DNA from: DATARR01 sp036376245
GTDB taxonomy: Bacteria > Acidobacteriota > Thermoanaerobaculia > Multivoradales > UBA5704
Direction of reading: 5' to 3'
DNA: 64,000 bases
Assembly (NCBI GenBank): GCA_036376245.1
Contig: DASVAS010000061.1
Span: forward strand, 1-64,000
A program made the position numbers and the translations under genes. The notes below the pieces were generated by a model. It searched no databases. It saw only the letters and a list, made by a program, of their open reading frames with translations, and was not told the origin of the DNA. Of the stretch, positions 1 through 9,365 are shown one piece after another; within the stretch, counting starts at the first letter, position 1, and each line of letters opens with the position of its first letter.

Positions 1-18
1 GCGGCGTGCGCACGCCGC
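1..18. repeat. Perfect palindrome beyond the oxidase gene
   Basis: An 18-bp perfect palindrome (GCGGCGTGCGCACGCCGC) lies 15 bp past the stop codon of the minus-strand multicopper oxidase. It could form a transcript-end hairpin, but no T-run is visible before the window edge. Confidence 0.3.
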
Positions 19-33
19 CCGGCGCCCGGTGGA

Positions 34-3000
34 CTACTCGACTCTCAACAGCCCCCAGATGCCGCCGTCGAAGTCGGTGGCGACATGGTTGCGGAAGAGG
101 TAGTCGCCGATGATCGAGAACTTGCCACCGGCGCCGTTGCGGATCACGGCGTCGAAGTGGTTGGTGGGTCCGATCCCCATGCGGGCGCCTTCCCACATGG
201 AGAAGCCGTTGGTCCCGATGCGGGTCGAATTCTCGATGTACGGCTCCTTGTCCCAGATATGGCCGTGCAGGTCGAAGACGATGTTGCGCGAGTGGCCGCC
301 GGACTGGAGCAGCCGGAAGCGGATGGGCGTGCCCCGGCTGACCGAGAACACCGGCGTCTGCGGATCGCCGCCGACCTTGGAGTTGGACAGCACGTTGTAC
401 CAGGTGGTGAAGTCGTCGGTCGTGGGGAGCCGCCTTCCCGGCCCGTACTGCATGCGCTTCCACAGCGGCTCGCTGCGGTAGTTGAGGGCCTTCGCTCCCG
501 AGTCCTCGGCGTCGTCGCCGCAGTCGAGGTTCTCGATCGGAGCGCCGTAGCCCGGAACGACGCCGCCGGTGGGATTGCCGCAGAGAGGCGTGATCTCCAC
601 GTCGGTCCGCATGTTGACGTCGTTCTGGAACTGCACCACGAACTCCCGGAAGCTCGCCTGCTGCCCCGGGTACGCGAACGGGTTGATGACGTCGGCCACG
701 GCCCGCGAGGTGGCCAGCTCGGTCCAGGTGGCGCCCTCGGGCTCGATGATCAGCGAGCCGATGGCCCCCTTGCCGGGCTGCTCGATACGGTCGGCCGGGA
801 TCAGGTTCGTGGCGCCGAACTCGATCGGGGTGGCCGTGATCGTGCCGTCGTTGTTGATGGTGACGTCGCCGGCGTACCACTCGTAGGTGACGGACTGTCC
901 CGGACCCGCCGTCTGGTTGGCGTTGCCGCCGACGTTGGCGCCGTCGTAGCGGCTGACGTCGTAGTAGACGAGCTGCGGGTGCAGGCCGACGGTGGTCGAC
1001 GGCTTGATCTCGTTCTCGTTGAAGCCTTCGACCGTCATCGGCAGCGTGTTGAACGTGTTGAGGTCGAAGGGGGTGGCGGGCAGGCGGTTGCGCAGGGTCA
1101 GCTTGATGCACTCGCCGGCCCGGGCGCGCAGCACCAGCGGCTCGACGGGCACGGCCGGCAGCAGCCTGCCGCTGGCGTCGAGGTCGCTGGTGCGGACGAA
1201 CAGGATGGCGGTGGGATCGAACAGCGGTCCGATGGCGCCGTCCGTCCGCGAGTTGTAGACCAGCCGGCCGCCGGGCAGGGCGTTGGCGGCGGTCACCGCC
1301 GTGACGTCGAGCAGCCGCACCGGAGCGTTCTTGGGGCACGAGAAGTCGAAGGCCCCGATGGCGCCGGGGTCGATGCCCGACCGGCCGTTGGGGTTCTCGG
1401 GCAGCGGCCGGAGGTCGCGCCGCGTGCCGGTGTAGGCCCGGAAGAGGCCCCACATGCCGTTCCACAGATCGTCCGTCGAGGAGCCGGCCGACCACATGCG
1501 GTCGACGTAGGCGCCCTGCGGGTTCTTGATGAGCTGGGGCACGATGAACTCGTAGTGCTCCGAGATGCCCATCATCTGGCTGTTCTTGTAGCCGGAGTTG
1601 GGCTCCGCCGGCTCGAACAGCCACTTGATGCCGTGGATGTTGAAGTTGTGCCCTTCTTCATGGGCGCCGACCAGGATGCGGATCTGCACGCGGTCGTTCT
1701 CATACGCCCGCAGCATCGGGGTGTAGGGATCGAAGTCGTTCAGGTCCGCGGTCAGCGGCTGGTAGAAGGACGGCTGGCCGTTGAGGGTGTCGTCCGCCCG
1801 CTTGATGGACGAGAAGGCGAACGAGAGGTCGCCCTGCTGGCCCGCGGCCTGGCCGTTGGTGAACGGGTCGCGGACGCGCAGCGCCACGGGCTCCTGGCGG
1901 TAGTTGACCGTCATGGTGCCCACCTCGGCGGCCGAGATCGCCTCGGGGCAGGGGGGCAGGTTGCCGTTGGGGCAGACGTCCGGCCGCGCCAGCAGCTTGG
2001 GGATGCCCACGTCCTCATGGCCCGCGGGGTTGACGGCCTTCGCAGGATCGTCGCAGCGGAATCCGCCAAACCCCGGATCGAACCTGCACTTGTTGCTGTC
2101 CTCCTCGTAGGCGAGCTGGAAGTCGGCGAACTCGATCATGAACTCGCGGTAGGACGGCTGATTGCGCGGCTCGATCACCGCCTGCCAGCTCGTCGGTCCG
2201 CCGTCGTGGCGGGTGCCGAGGATCTCGCTGGTCTCGTTGTGGTACCAGTAGGAGCCGGCCGGCTCGATCACCAGCCCGGAGTAGAGGCCCGCCTGCTGGT
2301 GGGTCGAGGGACCGAAGTGGTCGTGGGTGAAGACGGTGCGCAGCGTGCGGTCGTTGCCGGCGTTGTCGCGCACCGGGTCGGCGTACCAGCGCTGGACGGT
2401 GGTCTGGGCGCCGATCCAGTCCCCCTCGCCGTCGCCGTCGCGGTCGGGACCCTCGCCGAAGAAGGGGTGCTTCTCCGCCAGCGGGCAGGTGAACGTGCCG
2501 TTGCGCGGGTCGGCCGCCGCGCAGCCGTTCTGGGCCCGGATGGCGTCGATGCGCTCGCGCACCTCGCCGGGGGAGAGCGAGCCGTCCTCGTAGTTGAAGC
2601 CGTTGCCGGAGCCGTCCGAAGCCAGCACGTCGAACTTCACCAGGTGGATGTGCTGGCCCAGGATGTCCGTGGGTGTGCGCACCTGGAAGTCGTCGAGCAT
2701 GTACTCGTGGGGCACCAGGTTGCTGAACCAGTACTCGATGCAGTCGCCGCTGTTGGCCCGCATGAAGAGGGGCTCCGGCGGCTTCGGCGGAGCGACGGCC
2801 GGGGTGATGTAGTCGGCGACGTCCTCCCACAGCGACTCGAAGCGCATCTGCGGGAAGTGCCAGCCCTTCTTGTTGATCACCACGTCGGTCTCGATGGCCG
2901 CGCCCTTGATGGTGCGGGAGAGCGGGATCGGCGTGCCGTTGGCGTCGATGCAGGGATCGGCGATCGGCGCGCCGCGCACCGCCGGACGGCCGTTGGTGAT

Positions 3001-5034
3001 GAACTTCACCGCCGTGGTGCCGTCGCAGGTGCCGTTGGGCAGGCAGGTGGAGTGCTGCCGCGTGGCGTGGAAATTCATTGCCGCCACCTCCGTCGCCGTG
3101 CCGGTCTCGGGGATCGGCTGGGCCGTGGCGGTCAGCAGCTTCTTGTGGAAGTCGAGCGGCGTGTGGGCCTCCACGAAGGTGCCGGCGGTGATGATGTGGC
3201 GGGGCAGGCCGCCGTCGTCGATCGTGTCCAGGGGCGGATTCGGCGGCCGGTGGCCGGCCTTGCCGGGGACGAAGAACGGGTAGCCGGGGTTGCCGGTCCC
3301 CGCGACCTGCACCTGGCCGCTGACGATGGAGACCGTGGCGCCCGGCCTGGGAGCCATCGGCTGGTTGGGCAGCGGCACCACGGCGGGGATGGGCGTGCCG
3401 GCGGCGATCTCACCGTCCGGCAGGGCCCGCGAGCCCGGGGCCGGCCGGCCGTTGGCGTCGAGCTGCGTCCCTTCCTCGAACACGTCGTGCACCCGCCACA
3501 GCGCCCACATGCCCTGGGCGAAGTGCGGATAGAAGTGGCAGTGGAAGATGGAGTCGCCCGGCGTCAGGTTGAGGTTGCCGCTGCCTTCATAGGCGATCTC
3601 CGTGGTGAAGGACGAGCCGGGGCCGAGGGCCTGGCTGTCCAGGTAGCTCGACTTGTCGCTGTCGGGCGAGAAGAGCCACTGATGGGCGTGCAGGTGGTGG
3701 ATGTGGTGCTCTTTCGAGCCCGCGTGCAGGACGCGGAACTTGGTGTGGTCCTGCAGGTAGGAGTGATAGACGTTCGAAGGATCGTCGGGATAGAAAGCTT
3801 TTGTGGCCTTGGGGCCCGGCGTCGGCGCGCAGTTGGTGCCGTTGCGGACGTCGGAGACCGTGCACGGCGAGCTCGCCGGCACGTCCACCACCATGGCCGG
3901 ATCGCCGACCGCCCAGGAGGTGAGGAAGAACTCCTCGTACTTGCACTCGGGGCAGTTCCACATCGGCCCCACCCCGATCCGGTTGGCGAAGATCTCGGCG
4001 CCGGCGCCGCCGGTGCCGTAGTTGAAGGCGAAACCGTCGCGCACGCTGTGCAGCGTGTGCTTGAACTGCGTCTGGTTGAACACCGGGAACGCCTGAACCG
4101 CGCCGATCTCGTCGTGATAGATGATCGTGAACTCGCGGAACGGCTCGAAGCGCCGCGGATAGGTGTAGATGTTGGCCGGGAACGCCGTGCTCGCGAACTC
4201 GTAGTTGCTCTGCGGGCCGGCGATGATGGCCGTCAGATCACTGTGCATGATCCGGTTGTTCTGCAGCATGTTGAGGACCGGCGTGCCGGCGCGGGGATGG
4301 CCGACCGGGTAGAGCGCCTCATAGTTGAGGATGCGCTGGCCCGTGGCGGTGTAGCCCGTGGTGGCGTAGTCGAGGTCCTGCCGCGTCGTCTGGCTGCGGT
4401 ACCAGCGCGAGCCGGCGGGCTCCACGATCACCGCCCCGAACAGGCCGGCGTTGACCTGTCCCCCGTCCCCTTCGCCCCCGGCCGGCGCCCCCATGCTGCG
4501 GAGGACGTGCTCGCCTTCACGCTCCGCGTAGAGCTGGTAGATCACCTTCTGCGCGATGTTGGCGAGCCCGGTGGGATTGCGGCCCACGTAGGAGCCGTCG
4601 TCGATGTTGATGAGATTCAATTGCATGCCGACCACGTGGATCGACGCCCAGCGCGTGGCCGACTGATCCTGGTCGCGCCGGGTGGAGGCCAGGAAGTTCT
4701 GGAACTCGATGCGCAGGCAGTCGCCCACGTTCATGCGCAGCACGATCGGCCGCGGCCGCTTGTCCGACCGCAGCTTCACGTTGCCGGGGGAGAGGACGGT
4801 GCCGCTGATCGGCACCACGTCGCGCTTCAGGGCGTACATCATGCCCTGGGGCTGGACAGCCCCGAGACGGTTCCAGAAGAAAACCTGATCGAAGGCCACG
4901 ACCTCCGCCGTCAGCGTGCGGGTGCAGGTCTGGCCCATAGCGCCGGCCGGCAGGCCCAGGACGGCGGCCACAGCCAGGGCTGCCGTAAGCCACCCGATCC
5001 GGCGAACGAAACGGGATGATGTAGGTAGGTGCAT
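34..5034 (-). CDS. Giant secreted multicopper oxidase (MofA/MnxG/McoA-like)
   Basis: Predicted 1666-aa secreted oxidase with several cupredoxin domains. The N-terminus is a signal peptide (RR at about 11-12, hydrophobic to about 33, AMG-Q cleavage region). Copper-ligand clusters occur along the whole chain: HIHHLHAHQW near residue 445, HCHFYPHFAQGMW near 497, HIHLVKF near 797, HDHFGPSTHQQAG near 908, HNFNIHGIKW near 1132 and DLHGHIW near 1588. The HCH-x3-H-x4-M spacing is a type 1/type 3 signature. Ordinary laccases are about 500 aa; the size and motif spread resemble Leptothrix MofA, Bacillus MnxG and Pseudomonas McoA, families linked to Mn(II) oxidation. The ATG has a GGAGG-type Shine-Dalgarno. 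The metal substrate is inferred from family only. It is monocistronic and divergent from the CBS/cytochrome genes. Confidence 0.85.
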   Translation of the reverse strand: MHLPTSSRFVRRIGWLTAALAVAAVLGLPAGAMGQTCTRTLTAEVVAFDQVFFWNRLGAVQPQGMMYALKRDVVPISGTVLSPGNVKLRSDKRPRPIVLRMNVGDCLRIEFQNFLASTRRDQDQSATRWASIHVVGMQLNLINIDDGSYVGRNPTGLANIAQKVIYQLYAEREGEHVLRSMGAPAGGEGDGGQVNAGLFGAVIVEPAGSRWYRSQTTRQDLDYATTGYTATGQRILNYEALYPVGHPRAGTPVLNMLQNNRIMHSDLTAIIAGPQSNYEFASTAFPANIYTYPRRFEPFREFTIIYHDEIGAVQAFPVFNQTQFKHTLHSVRDGFAFNYGTGGAGAEIFANRIGVGPMWNCPECKYEEFFLTSWAVGDPAMVVDVPASSPCTVSDVRNGTNCAPTPGPKATKAFYPDDPSNVYHSYLQDHTKFRVLHAGSKEHHIHHLHAHQWLFSPDSDKSSYLDSQALGPGSSFTTEIAYEGSGNLNLTPGDSIFHCHFYPHFAQGMWALWRVHDVFEEGTQLDANGRPAPGSRALPDGEIAAGTPIPAVVPLPNQPMAPRPGATVSIVSGQVQVAGTGNPGYPFFVPGKAGHRPPNPPLDTIDDGGLPRHIITAGTFVEAHTPLDFHKKLLTATAQPIPETGTATEVAAMNFHATRQHSTCLPNGTCDGTTAVKFITNGRPAVRGAPIADPCIDANGTPIPLSRTIKGAAIETDVVINKKGWHFPQMRFESLWEDVADYITPAVAPPKPPEPLFMRANSGDCIEYWFSNLVPHEYMLDDFQVRTPTDILGQHIHLVKFDVLASDGSGNGFNYEDGSLSPGEVRERIDAIRAQNGCAAADPRNGTFTCPLAEKHPFFGEGPDRDGDGEGDWIGAQTTVQRWYADPVRDNAGNDRTLRTVFTHDHFGPSTHQQAGLYSGLVIEPAGSYWYHNETSEILGTRHDGGPTSWQAVIEPRNQPSYREFMIEFADFQLAYEEDSNKCRFDPGFGGFRCDDPAKAVNPAGHEDVGIPKLLARPDVCPNGNLPPCPEAISAAEVGTMTVNYRQEPVALRVRDPFTNGQAAGQQGDLSFAFSSIKRADDTLNGQPSFYQPLTADLNDFDPYTPMLRAYENDRVQIRILVGAHEEGHNFNIHGIKWLFEPAEPNSGYKNSQMMGISEHYEFIVPQLIKNPQGAYVDRMWSAGSSTDDLWNGMWGLFRAYTGTRRDLRPLPENPNGRSGIDPGAIGAFDFSCPKNAPVRLLDVTAVTAANALPGGRLVYNSRTDGAIGPLFDPTAILFVRTSDLDASGRLLPAVPVEPLVLRARAGECIKLTLRNRLPATPFDLNTFNTLPMTVEGFNENEIKPSTTVGLHPQLVYYDVSRYDGANVGGNANQTAGPGQSVTYEWYAGDVTINNDGTITATPIEFGATNLIPADRIEQPGKGAIGSLIIEPEGATWTELATSRAVADVINPFAYPGQQASFREFVVQFQNDVNMRTDVEITPLCGNPTGGVVPGYGAPIENLDCGDDAEDSGAKALNYRSEPLWKRMQYGPGRRLPTTDDFTTWYNVLSNSKVGGDPQTPVFSVSRGTPIRFRLLQSGGHSRNIVFDLHGHIWDKEPYIENSTRIGTNGFSMWEGARMGIGPTNHFDAVIRNGAGGKFSIIGDYLFRNHVATDFDGGIWGLLRVE

Positions 5035-5345
5035 CGCGTTCTCCTCCTTCCACCGTCCGCGTGCCGGAGCAGAGGACCGGCGGGGACGGCGGGAAACTTG
5101 AATCGCAACTGCGAGAACTACTTATGGCGAGGACCCGAAGGCCCGATTTCAAGGCTTGATGAACTGCGGGGATTTTGGGGGGCGGGGCGCGGTCTCACCA
5201 CATCCATTGGAACGGGGGAGCTTCCTTCGACGGGTGGCACGGAAAACCACCTGTCGAGGCGGGGCTCGCCAACCTCTGCGGGCGTCGCCCGGCGGCGGGT
5301 TTCGGCGCACCATGAGACCTGGCAGACGACAGGAGGAGAACCGCC
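5035..5345. other. Divergent intergenic region, no gene
   Basis: A 311-bp gap between the oxidase and the CBS gene holds the two ribosome-binding sites (a minus-strand GGAGG next to the oxidase start; CAGGAGGA at 5330-5337 for the CBS gene). I see no convincing promoter hexamers, hairpin or conserved ORF. Confidence 0.5.
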
Positions 5346-5801
5346 ATGACCGAGCTTCGCGTCCTTGACCTGATGACCCCGACCGTCGTGACCGTCCGTC
5401 CCGACGACAGCATCGCCATGGCCTACCAGCTCATGGTCGACCACCGCTTCCGCCACCTCGTGGTGGTCGACGCGGAGGGCGATCTCGTCGGGCTGCTCAC
5501 CCACCGCGACCTCCTGCGCCACTCCCTGGCGGAGCGCTCGGACCTGCCGCCGAGCTTCCAGCGCACCCTGATGAAGCGGATCCGCGTCGAGGAGGTCATG
5601 ACCTCGGAGGTGGAGACCGCCGAGCCGGACCAGTTGCTCGCGGAGGCGGCGCAGGTCATGTTCGAAAACAAGTACGGCTGCCTTCCCGTGGTCGAGGGCT
5701 CGCGGGTGTTGGGGATCCTCACGGAGTCCGACTTCGTCCGTTTCTTCGCCCTGATCTCCGAGCGGAGGCCGGTGCTGGAAGCGGTGGGAGGACGACGATG
5801 A
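5346..5801 (+). CDS. Two-CBS-domain protein
   Basis: A 151-aa protein built almost entirely of a pair of CBS domains: residues about 8-60 (VLDLMTPTVVTVRPDDS...GLLTHRDLL) and about 82-140 (VEEVMTSEVETAEPDQLL...GILTESDFV). Each repeat has the usual (V/D)xMTxxVxTv opening and G(I/L)LTxxD ending. Such pairs (Bateman modules) bind adenine nucleotides and regulate a partner. There is no fused catalytic domain, so the partner is unknown. The stop codon overlaps the cytochrome c start (ATGA), indicating co-translation. Confidence 0.85.
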   Translation: MTELRVLDLMTPTVVTVRPDDSIAMAYQLMVDHRFRHLVVVDAEGDLVGLLTHRDLLRHSLAERSDLPPSFQRTLMKRIRVEEVMTSEVETAEPDQLLAEAAQVMFENKYGCLPVVEGSRVLGILTESDFVRFFALISERRPVLEAVGGRR

Positions 5802-6214
5802 AAAGCCTCATGGCGGTCGGAATCCTGGTCTCTCTCGCGGCGCTCGCGGCGAGCGGGCCGCGGCAGGGGCCGTCCGGAGAGCGCGTCGAGAACGGCCGGC
5901 GGCTCTATGCGGTGTATTGCGCGAGCTGCCACGGCCGGGCGGGGCGGGGGGACGGGCCGGTGGCCGGAGACCTCAAGGTGGCGCCGGTCGACCTGACGCG
6001 GCTCGCCGAGCGCGACGAGGGGCGCTTCCCCCGCGACCGGGTCCACCAGTCCATCGACGGCCGGCTGAAGACGCGGGGCCACGGCACCTCCGAGATGCCG
6101 GTCTGGGGCGCCACCTTCCAGGTCTCGGGGAGCGATCACGACCAGGAGCGCGAGGTGCGCGAGAGGATCCTCGACCTGCTCAGCTACCTGGAGTCGATCC
6201 AGCGCCAGGAGTAG
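5798..6214 (+). CDS. Exported monohaem cytochrome c
   Basis: A 138-aa protein with an N-terminal hydrophobic export signal (residues 1-20) and one CxxCH haem site, YCASCHGRAGRGDG, around residue 40. A plausible axial Met is in SEMPVWG near residue 100. The length and GRAGRGDGP context fit small class I cytochromes c of periplasmic electron transfer. It overlaps the CBS gene by 4 bp and the ABC exporter genes begin 22 bp downstream. Its redox partner cannot be told from sequence; the divergent multicopper oxidase is a speculative candidate. Confidence 0.85.
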   Translation: MKSLMAVGILVSLAALAASGPRQGPSGERVENGRRLYAVYCASCHGRAGRGDGPVAGDLKVAPVDLTRLAERDEGRFPRDRVHQSIDGRLKTRGHGTSEMPVWGATFQVSGSDHDQEREVRERILDLLSYLESIQRQE

Positions 6215-6236
6215 GCGTTCCGCCGGGAGGACCACC

Positions 6237-6992
6237 ATGGCCACCGCTGTCCGCGAGCGCGAAGCGATCCCCGCGGCGGCGCCGGCCGGCGAGCCGGTGT
6301 TCCGCGCCCGCGGCCTCGCCAAGACCTACCGCATGGGCGAGGTCGAGGTGCCGGCGCTGCAGGCGGTGGATCTCGACCTCGCGGCGGGGGAGTTCGTGGT
6401 GCTGCTGGGACCTTCGGGAAGCGGCAAGTCGACCCTCCTCAACATCCTGGGCGGGCTCGACGCCCCGACCTCCGGCAGCGTCCGCTTCCTCGACCACGAG
6501 CTGACCCGGGCCGACGAGGAGGAGCTGACCCGCTACCGGCGCGAGCACGTGGGCTTCGTGTTCCAGTTCTACAACCTGATCCCGAGCCTCACGGCGCGCG
6601 AGAACGTCGAGCTGGTCACCGAGCTCTCCGAGCGTCCCATGGACCCGGCGGAGGCCCTCCGCCTGGTCGGTCTCGGCGAGCGGCTCGACCACTTCCCGGC
6701 CCAGCTCTCCGGCGGCGAGCAGCAGCGCGTGGCGATCGCCCGCGCCGTGGCCAAGCGCCCGGACGTGCTGCTCTGCGACGAGCCCACCGGCGCGCTCGAC
6801 TTCGAGACCGGCAAGCTCGTCCTGGAGGTCCTCGAGCGCGTCAACCGCGAGCTGGGGACGACGACGGTGATCATCACCCACAACGCCGCCATCGCCGGCA
6901 TGGCCGACCGGGTGCTCCGGCTGCGCAGCGGGCGCATCGTGGAAGAGCGCCGCAACGCCGCGCGCGCCGCGCCCGCCGACCTCGAATGGTGA
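6237..6992 (+). CDS. ABC exporter ATP-binding protein (MacB/LolD-type)
   Basis: A 251-aa ATPase. Walker A is GPSGSGKSTLL (about residue 59), followed by a Q-loop in VFQFYNLIPSLT, signature LSGGEQQRVAIARA (about 159), Walker B VLLCDEPTGALD and H-loop VIITHN. The NLIPSLTARENVEL and PTGALD motifs are typical of the LolD/MacB exporter subgroup. The N-terminal extension of about 22 residues (AAAPAGEP) lies outside the fold. It forms one run with the downstream permease and membrane-fusion protein (6-bp gaps), giving a complete three-component envelope exporter. The substrate is unknown. Confidence 0.92.
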   Translation: MATAVREREAIPAAAPAGEPVFRARGLAKTYRMGEVEVPALQAVDLDLAAGEFVVLLGPSGSGKSTLLNILGGLDAPTSGSVRFLDHELTRADEEELTRYRREHVGFVFQFYNLIPSLTARENVELVTELSERPMDPAEALRLVGLGERLDHFPAQLSGGEQQRVAIARAVAKRPDVLLCDEPTGALDFETGKLVLEVLERVNRELGTTTVIITHNAAIAGMADRVLRLRSGRIVEERRNAARAAPADLEW

Positions 6993-6998
6993 GCCGCC

Positions 6999-9359
6999 AT
7001 GAGCCCGCTCGACCGCAAGCTGCTGCGCGACCTCGCCCACCTGTGGGGGCAGATGACCGCCGTCGCGCTGGTGGTGACCTGCGGCGTCGGCATGTTCGTG
7101 ACGCTGCGCAGCATGCACCGCTATCTGCAGAAGACGCAGGCGGGCTATTACGAGCAGTACCGCTTCGCGGAGGTGTTCGCCCAGCTCAAGCGCGCGCCGC
7201 TGCCGGTCGCGTCGAGGATCGCGGCGCTGCCGGAGGTCGCCGCCGCCGAGCCGCGCATCGTGATGGACGTGCTGCTCGACGTCCCCGGGCTGCCCGAGCC
7301 GGCCACCGGCCGGCTGGTCTCGATCCCGCGGGACCGCCGTCCCGCCCTCAACGACCTCCACCTGCGGCGCGGGCGCTGGATCGCCGGCCGCGACGAGGCG
7401 CTGGTGAGCGAGGCGTTCGCCCGCGCCAACCGTCTGGAGATCGGCGACACCGTGGGCGCGGTGATCCACGGCCGCTGGCAGCGGCTGCGCATCGTCGGGC
7501 TGGCGCTGTCGCCCGAGTACATCTACGAGATCCGCGGCGCGGGCGACGTCTTCCCGGACAACCACCGTTTCGGCGTGATCTGGATGGCCTACGGCGATCT
7601 GGCCGCCGCCTTCGACCTCGAAGGGGCCTTCAACGACCTCGTGTTGACCCTCGCCCCCGGAGCTTCGGAGAGCGCGGTGCTCGGCCGGCTCGACCGCGAG
7701 CTGGCGCGCTACGGCGGGGTCGGCGCCTACGGCCGGGAGGACCACGTGTCGCACCGCTTCGTCAGCGACGAGATCGCCGAGACGCGGGTGACGAGCGTCG
7801 TCATCCCGGCGATCTTCCTCGGCGTGACGGCCTTTCTCCTCCACATCGTGATGTCCCGGCTGGTCGCCACGCAGCGGGACCAGATCGCCGTCCTCAAGGC
7901 CTTCGGCTACAGCGACTCGGCGGTGGGCGGGCACTTTCTGAAGCTCGCCCTGGCGCCGGCCCTGGCGGGCGCGGCGGCGGGCTCGGCGGTCGGCCTGTGG
8001 TTCGCGGTGGGGCTGGCGCGGGTCTATGCCCGCTTCTACCAGTTCCCCGTGCTGCGCTATGAGCCGGAGCCGGGGATCGTGGGGCTGGCGGTGCTCATCG
8101 GCGGCGGCGCGGCCCTCTTCGGCGCCTGGGACGCCGCGCGCCGGGCGATGGCGCTGCCGCCCGCCGAGGCCATGCGGCCCGAGGCGCCCGCCCGCTTCCA
8201 CAAGGGCTGGCTGGAACGCCTGGCCGGCCCCGGGCTCGCCTCGCCCGAGACGCGGATCCTGCTGCGCAACCTCGAGCGGCGGCCGTGGAAGTCGCTGCTC
8301 TCCGTCCTCGGCGTGGCGCTGGCGGGGGCGATCGTGGTCCTCGGCTGGTATGCCTTCGACGCCATCCAGTACATGAAGAACGTGCAGTTCCGCGCGGTGC
8401 AGCGGGAGGACGTCACCGTCGTCCTGCGCGAGCCGTCGTCGTCGGCGGTCCGCCACGCGCTCGCCGGCCTGCCCGGCGTGCTGCGCGTCGAGCCCTTCCG
8501 GATGGTGGCGGCGCGTCTCCGCAACGGCCATCGCAGCTACCGCACGACTCTCCAGGGGATCGATCCCCGCGGCGAGCTGCGGCGCGTCGTGGACCGCGGG
8601 TTCCGCCGCCACGACCTGCCGCCCGACGGGGTCCTGCTGACCGCCCGTCTCGCGGAGCGGCTCGACGTCCGCCCCGGCGACCGGCTGACGGTCGAGGTCC
8701 TCGAAGGCGCGCGGCCGGTCCGCGAGGTCATGGTGGCCGGCGTCGCCGACGAGATGATCGGGATGTCGGCCTATCTGGAGCTGGGAGATCTGAACCGGTT
8801 GATGCGCGAGGGCGGGACGGTCTCCGGCGCCTGGCTGGCGGTCGATCCGCCCGCCCGCGACGACCTCTACGCCCGCCTCAAGCGGCTGCCGGCGGTGGCC
8901 GGGGTCGGGGTGCGCGAGGCGGCTCTCCGCGGCTTCGAATCGACGATCGCCGAGAGCTTCCGCCTCTCGATCTCCACCCTCATCGGCTTCGCCTGCGTCA
9001 TCTCCTTCGGCGTGATCTACAACGGCGCGCGCATCGCCCTGTCCGAACGCGGGCGGGAGCTGGCGAGCCTGCGCATCCTGGGCTTCTCGCGCGCCGAGGT
9101 GGCGTCGATGCTGCTCGGCGAGCAGGCCCTGCTGACGCTCGCCGCGCTGCCGCTGGGCGCCTCGCTCGGCTTCGCGGTCTGCGCGCTCCTGGCGTTCCGC
9201 TTCGAGAGCGACCTGTTCCGCCTGCCGCTGGCGGTGAGCGCCCAGACCTATCTCTATGCCTTCCTCACGGTGGCGGCCTCGGCCCTGGCCTCCGGGCTGG
9301 CGGTGCGCCGCCGCCTGGACCGCCTCGACCTGGTGGAAGTGCTGAAGACCCGGGAGTAA
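6999..9359 (+). CDS. FtsX-like ABC permease, tandem type
   Basis: A 786-aa integral membrane protein. A TM segment near residues 18-40 is followed by a large periplasmic domain, then a cluster of three TMs (about 265-375), a second TM near 435 with another periplasmic domain, and three final TMs (about 655-770). Two FtsX-type permease units are therefore present in one chain. The motif LRILGFSRAEVASMLLGEQALL is the usual cytoplasmic coupling loop. The ATPase precedes it by 6 bp and the adaptor follows by 6 bp. This tandem layout is seen in DevC/YbbP-like and lipoprotein-export permeases. Confidence 0.88.
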   Translation: MSPLDRKLLRDLAHLWGQMTAVALVVTCGVGMFVTLRSMHRYLQKTQAGYYEQYRFAEVFAQLKRAPLPVASRIAALPEVAAAEPRIVMDVLLDVPGLPEPATGRLVSIPRDRRPALNDLHLRRGRWIAGRDEALVSEAFARANRLEIGDTVGAVIHGRWQRLRIVGLALSPEYIYEIRGAGDVFPDNHRFGVIWMAYGDLAAAFDLEGAFNDLVLTLAPGASESAVLGRLDRELARYGGVGAYGREDHVSHRFVSDEIAETRVTSVVIPAIFLGVTAFLLHIVMSRLVATQRDQIAVLKAFGYSDSAVGGHFLKLALAPALAGAAAGSAVGLWFAVGLARVYARFYQFPVLRYEPEPGIVGLAVLIGGGAALFGAWDAARRAMALPPAEAMRPEAPARFHKGWLERLAGPGLASPETRILLRNLERRPWKSLLSVLGVALAGAIVVLGWYAFDAIQYMKNVQFRAVQREDVTVVLREPSSSAVRHALAGLPGVLRVEPFRMVAARLRNGHRSYRTTLQGIDPRGELRRVVDRGFRRHDLPPDGVLLTARLAERLDVRPGDRLTVEVLEGARPVREVMVAGVADEMIGMSAYLELGDLNRLMREGGTVSGAWLAVDPPARDDLYARLKRLPAVAGVGVREAALRGFESTIAESFRLSISTLIGFACVISFGVIYNGARIALSERGRELASLRILGFSRAEVASMLLGEQALLTLAALPLGASLGFAVCALLAFRFESDLFRLPLAVSAQTYLYAFLTVAASALASGLAVRRRLDRLDLVEVLKTRE

Positions 9360-9365
9360 GCCGTC

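Noticed and set aside
85..5019. 1644-codon plus-strand open frame opposite the oxidase
   Set aside because: It is an Ala/Arg/Gly/Val/Asp-rich antisense frame caused by high GC; the minus strand carries a signal peptide and all copper motifs.
6180..8612. 810-codon minus-strand frame across the ABC exporter
   Set aside because: No domains or start signal, and it is antisense to a clear ATPase and permease.
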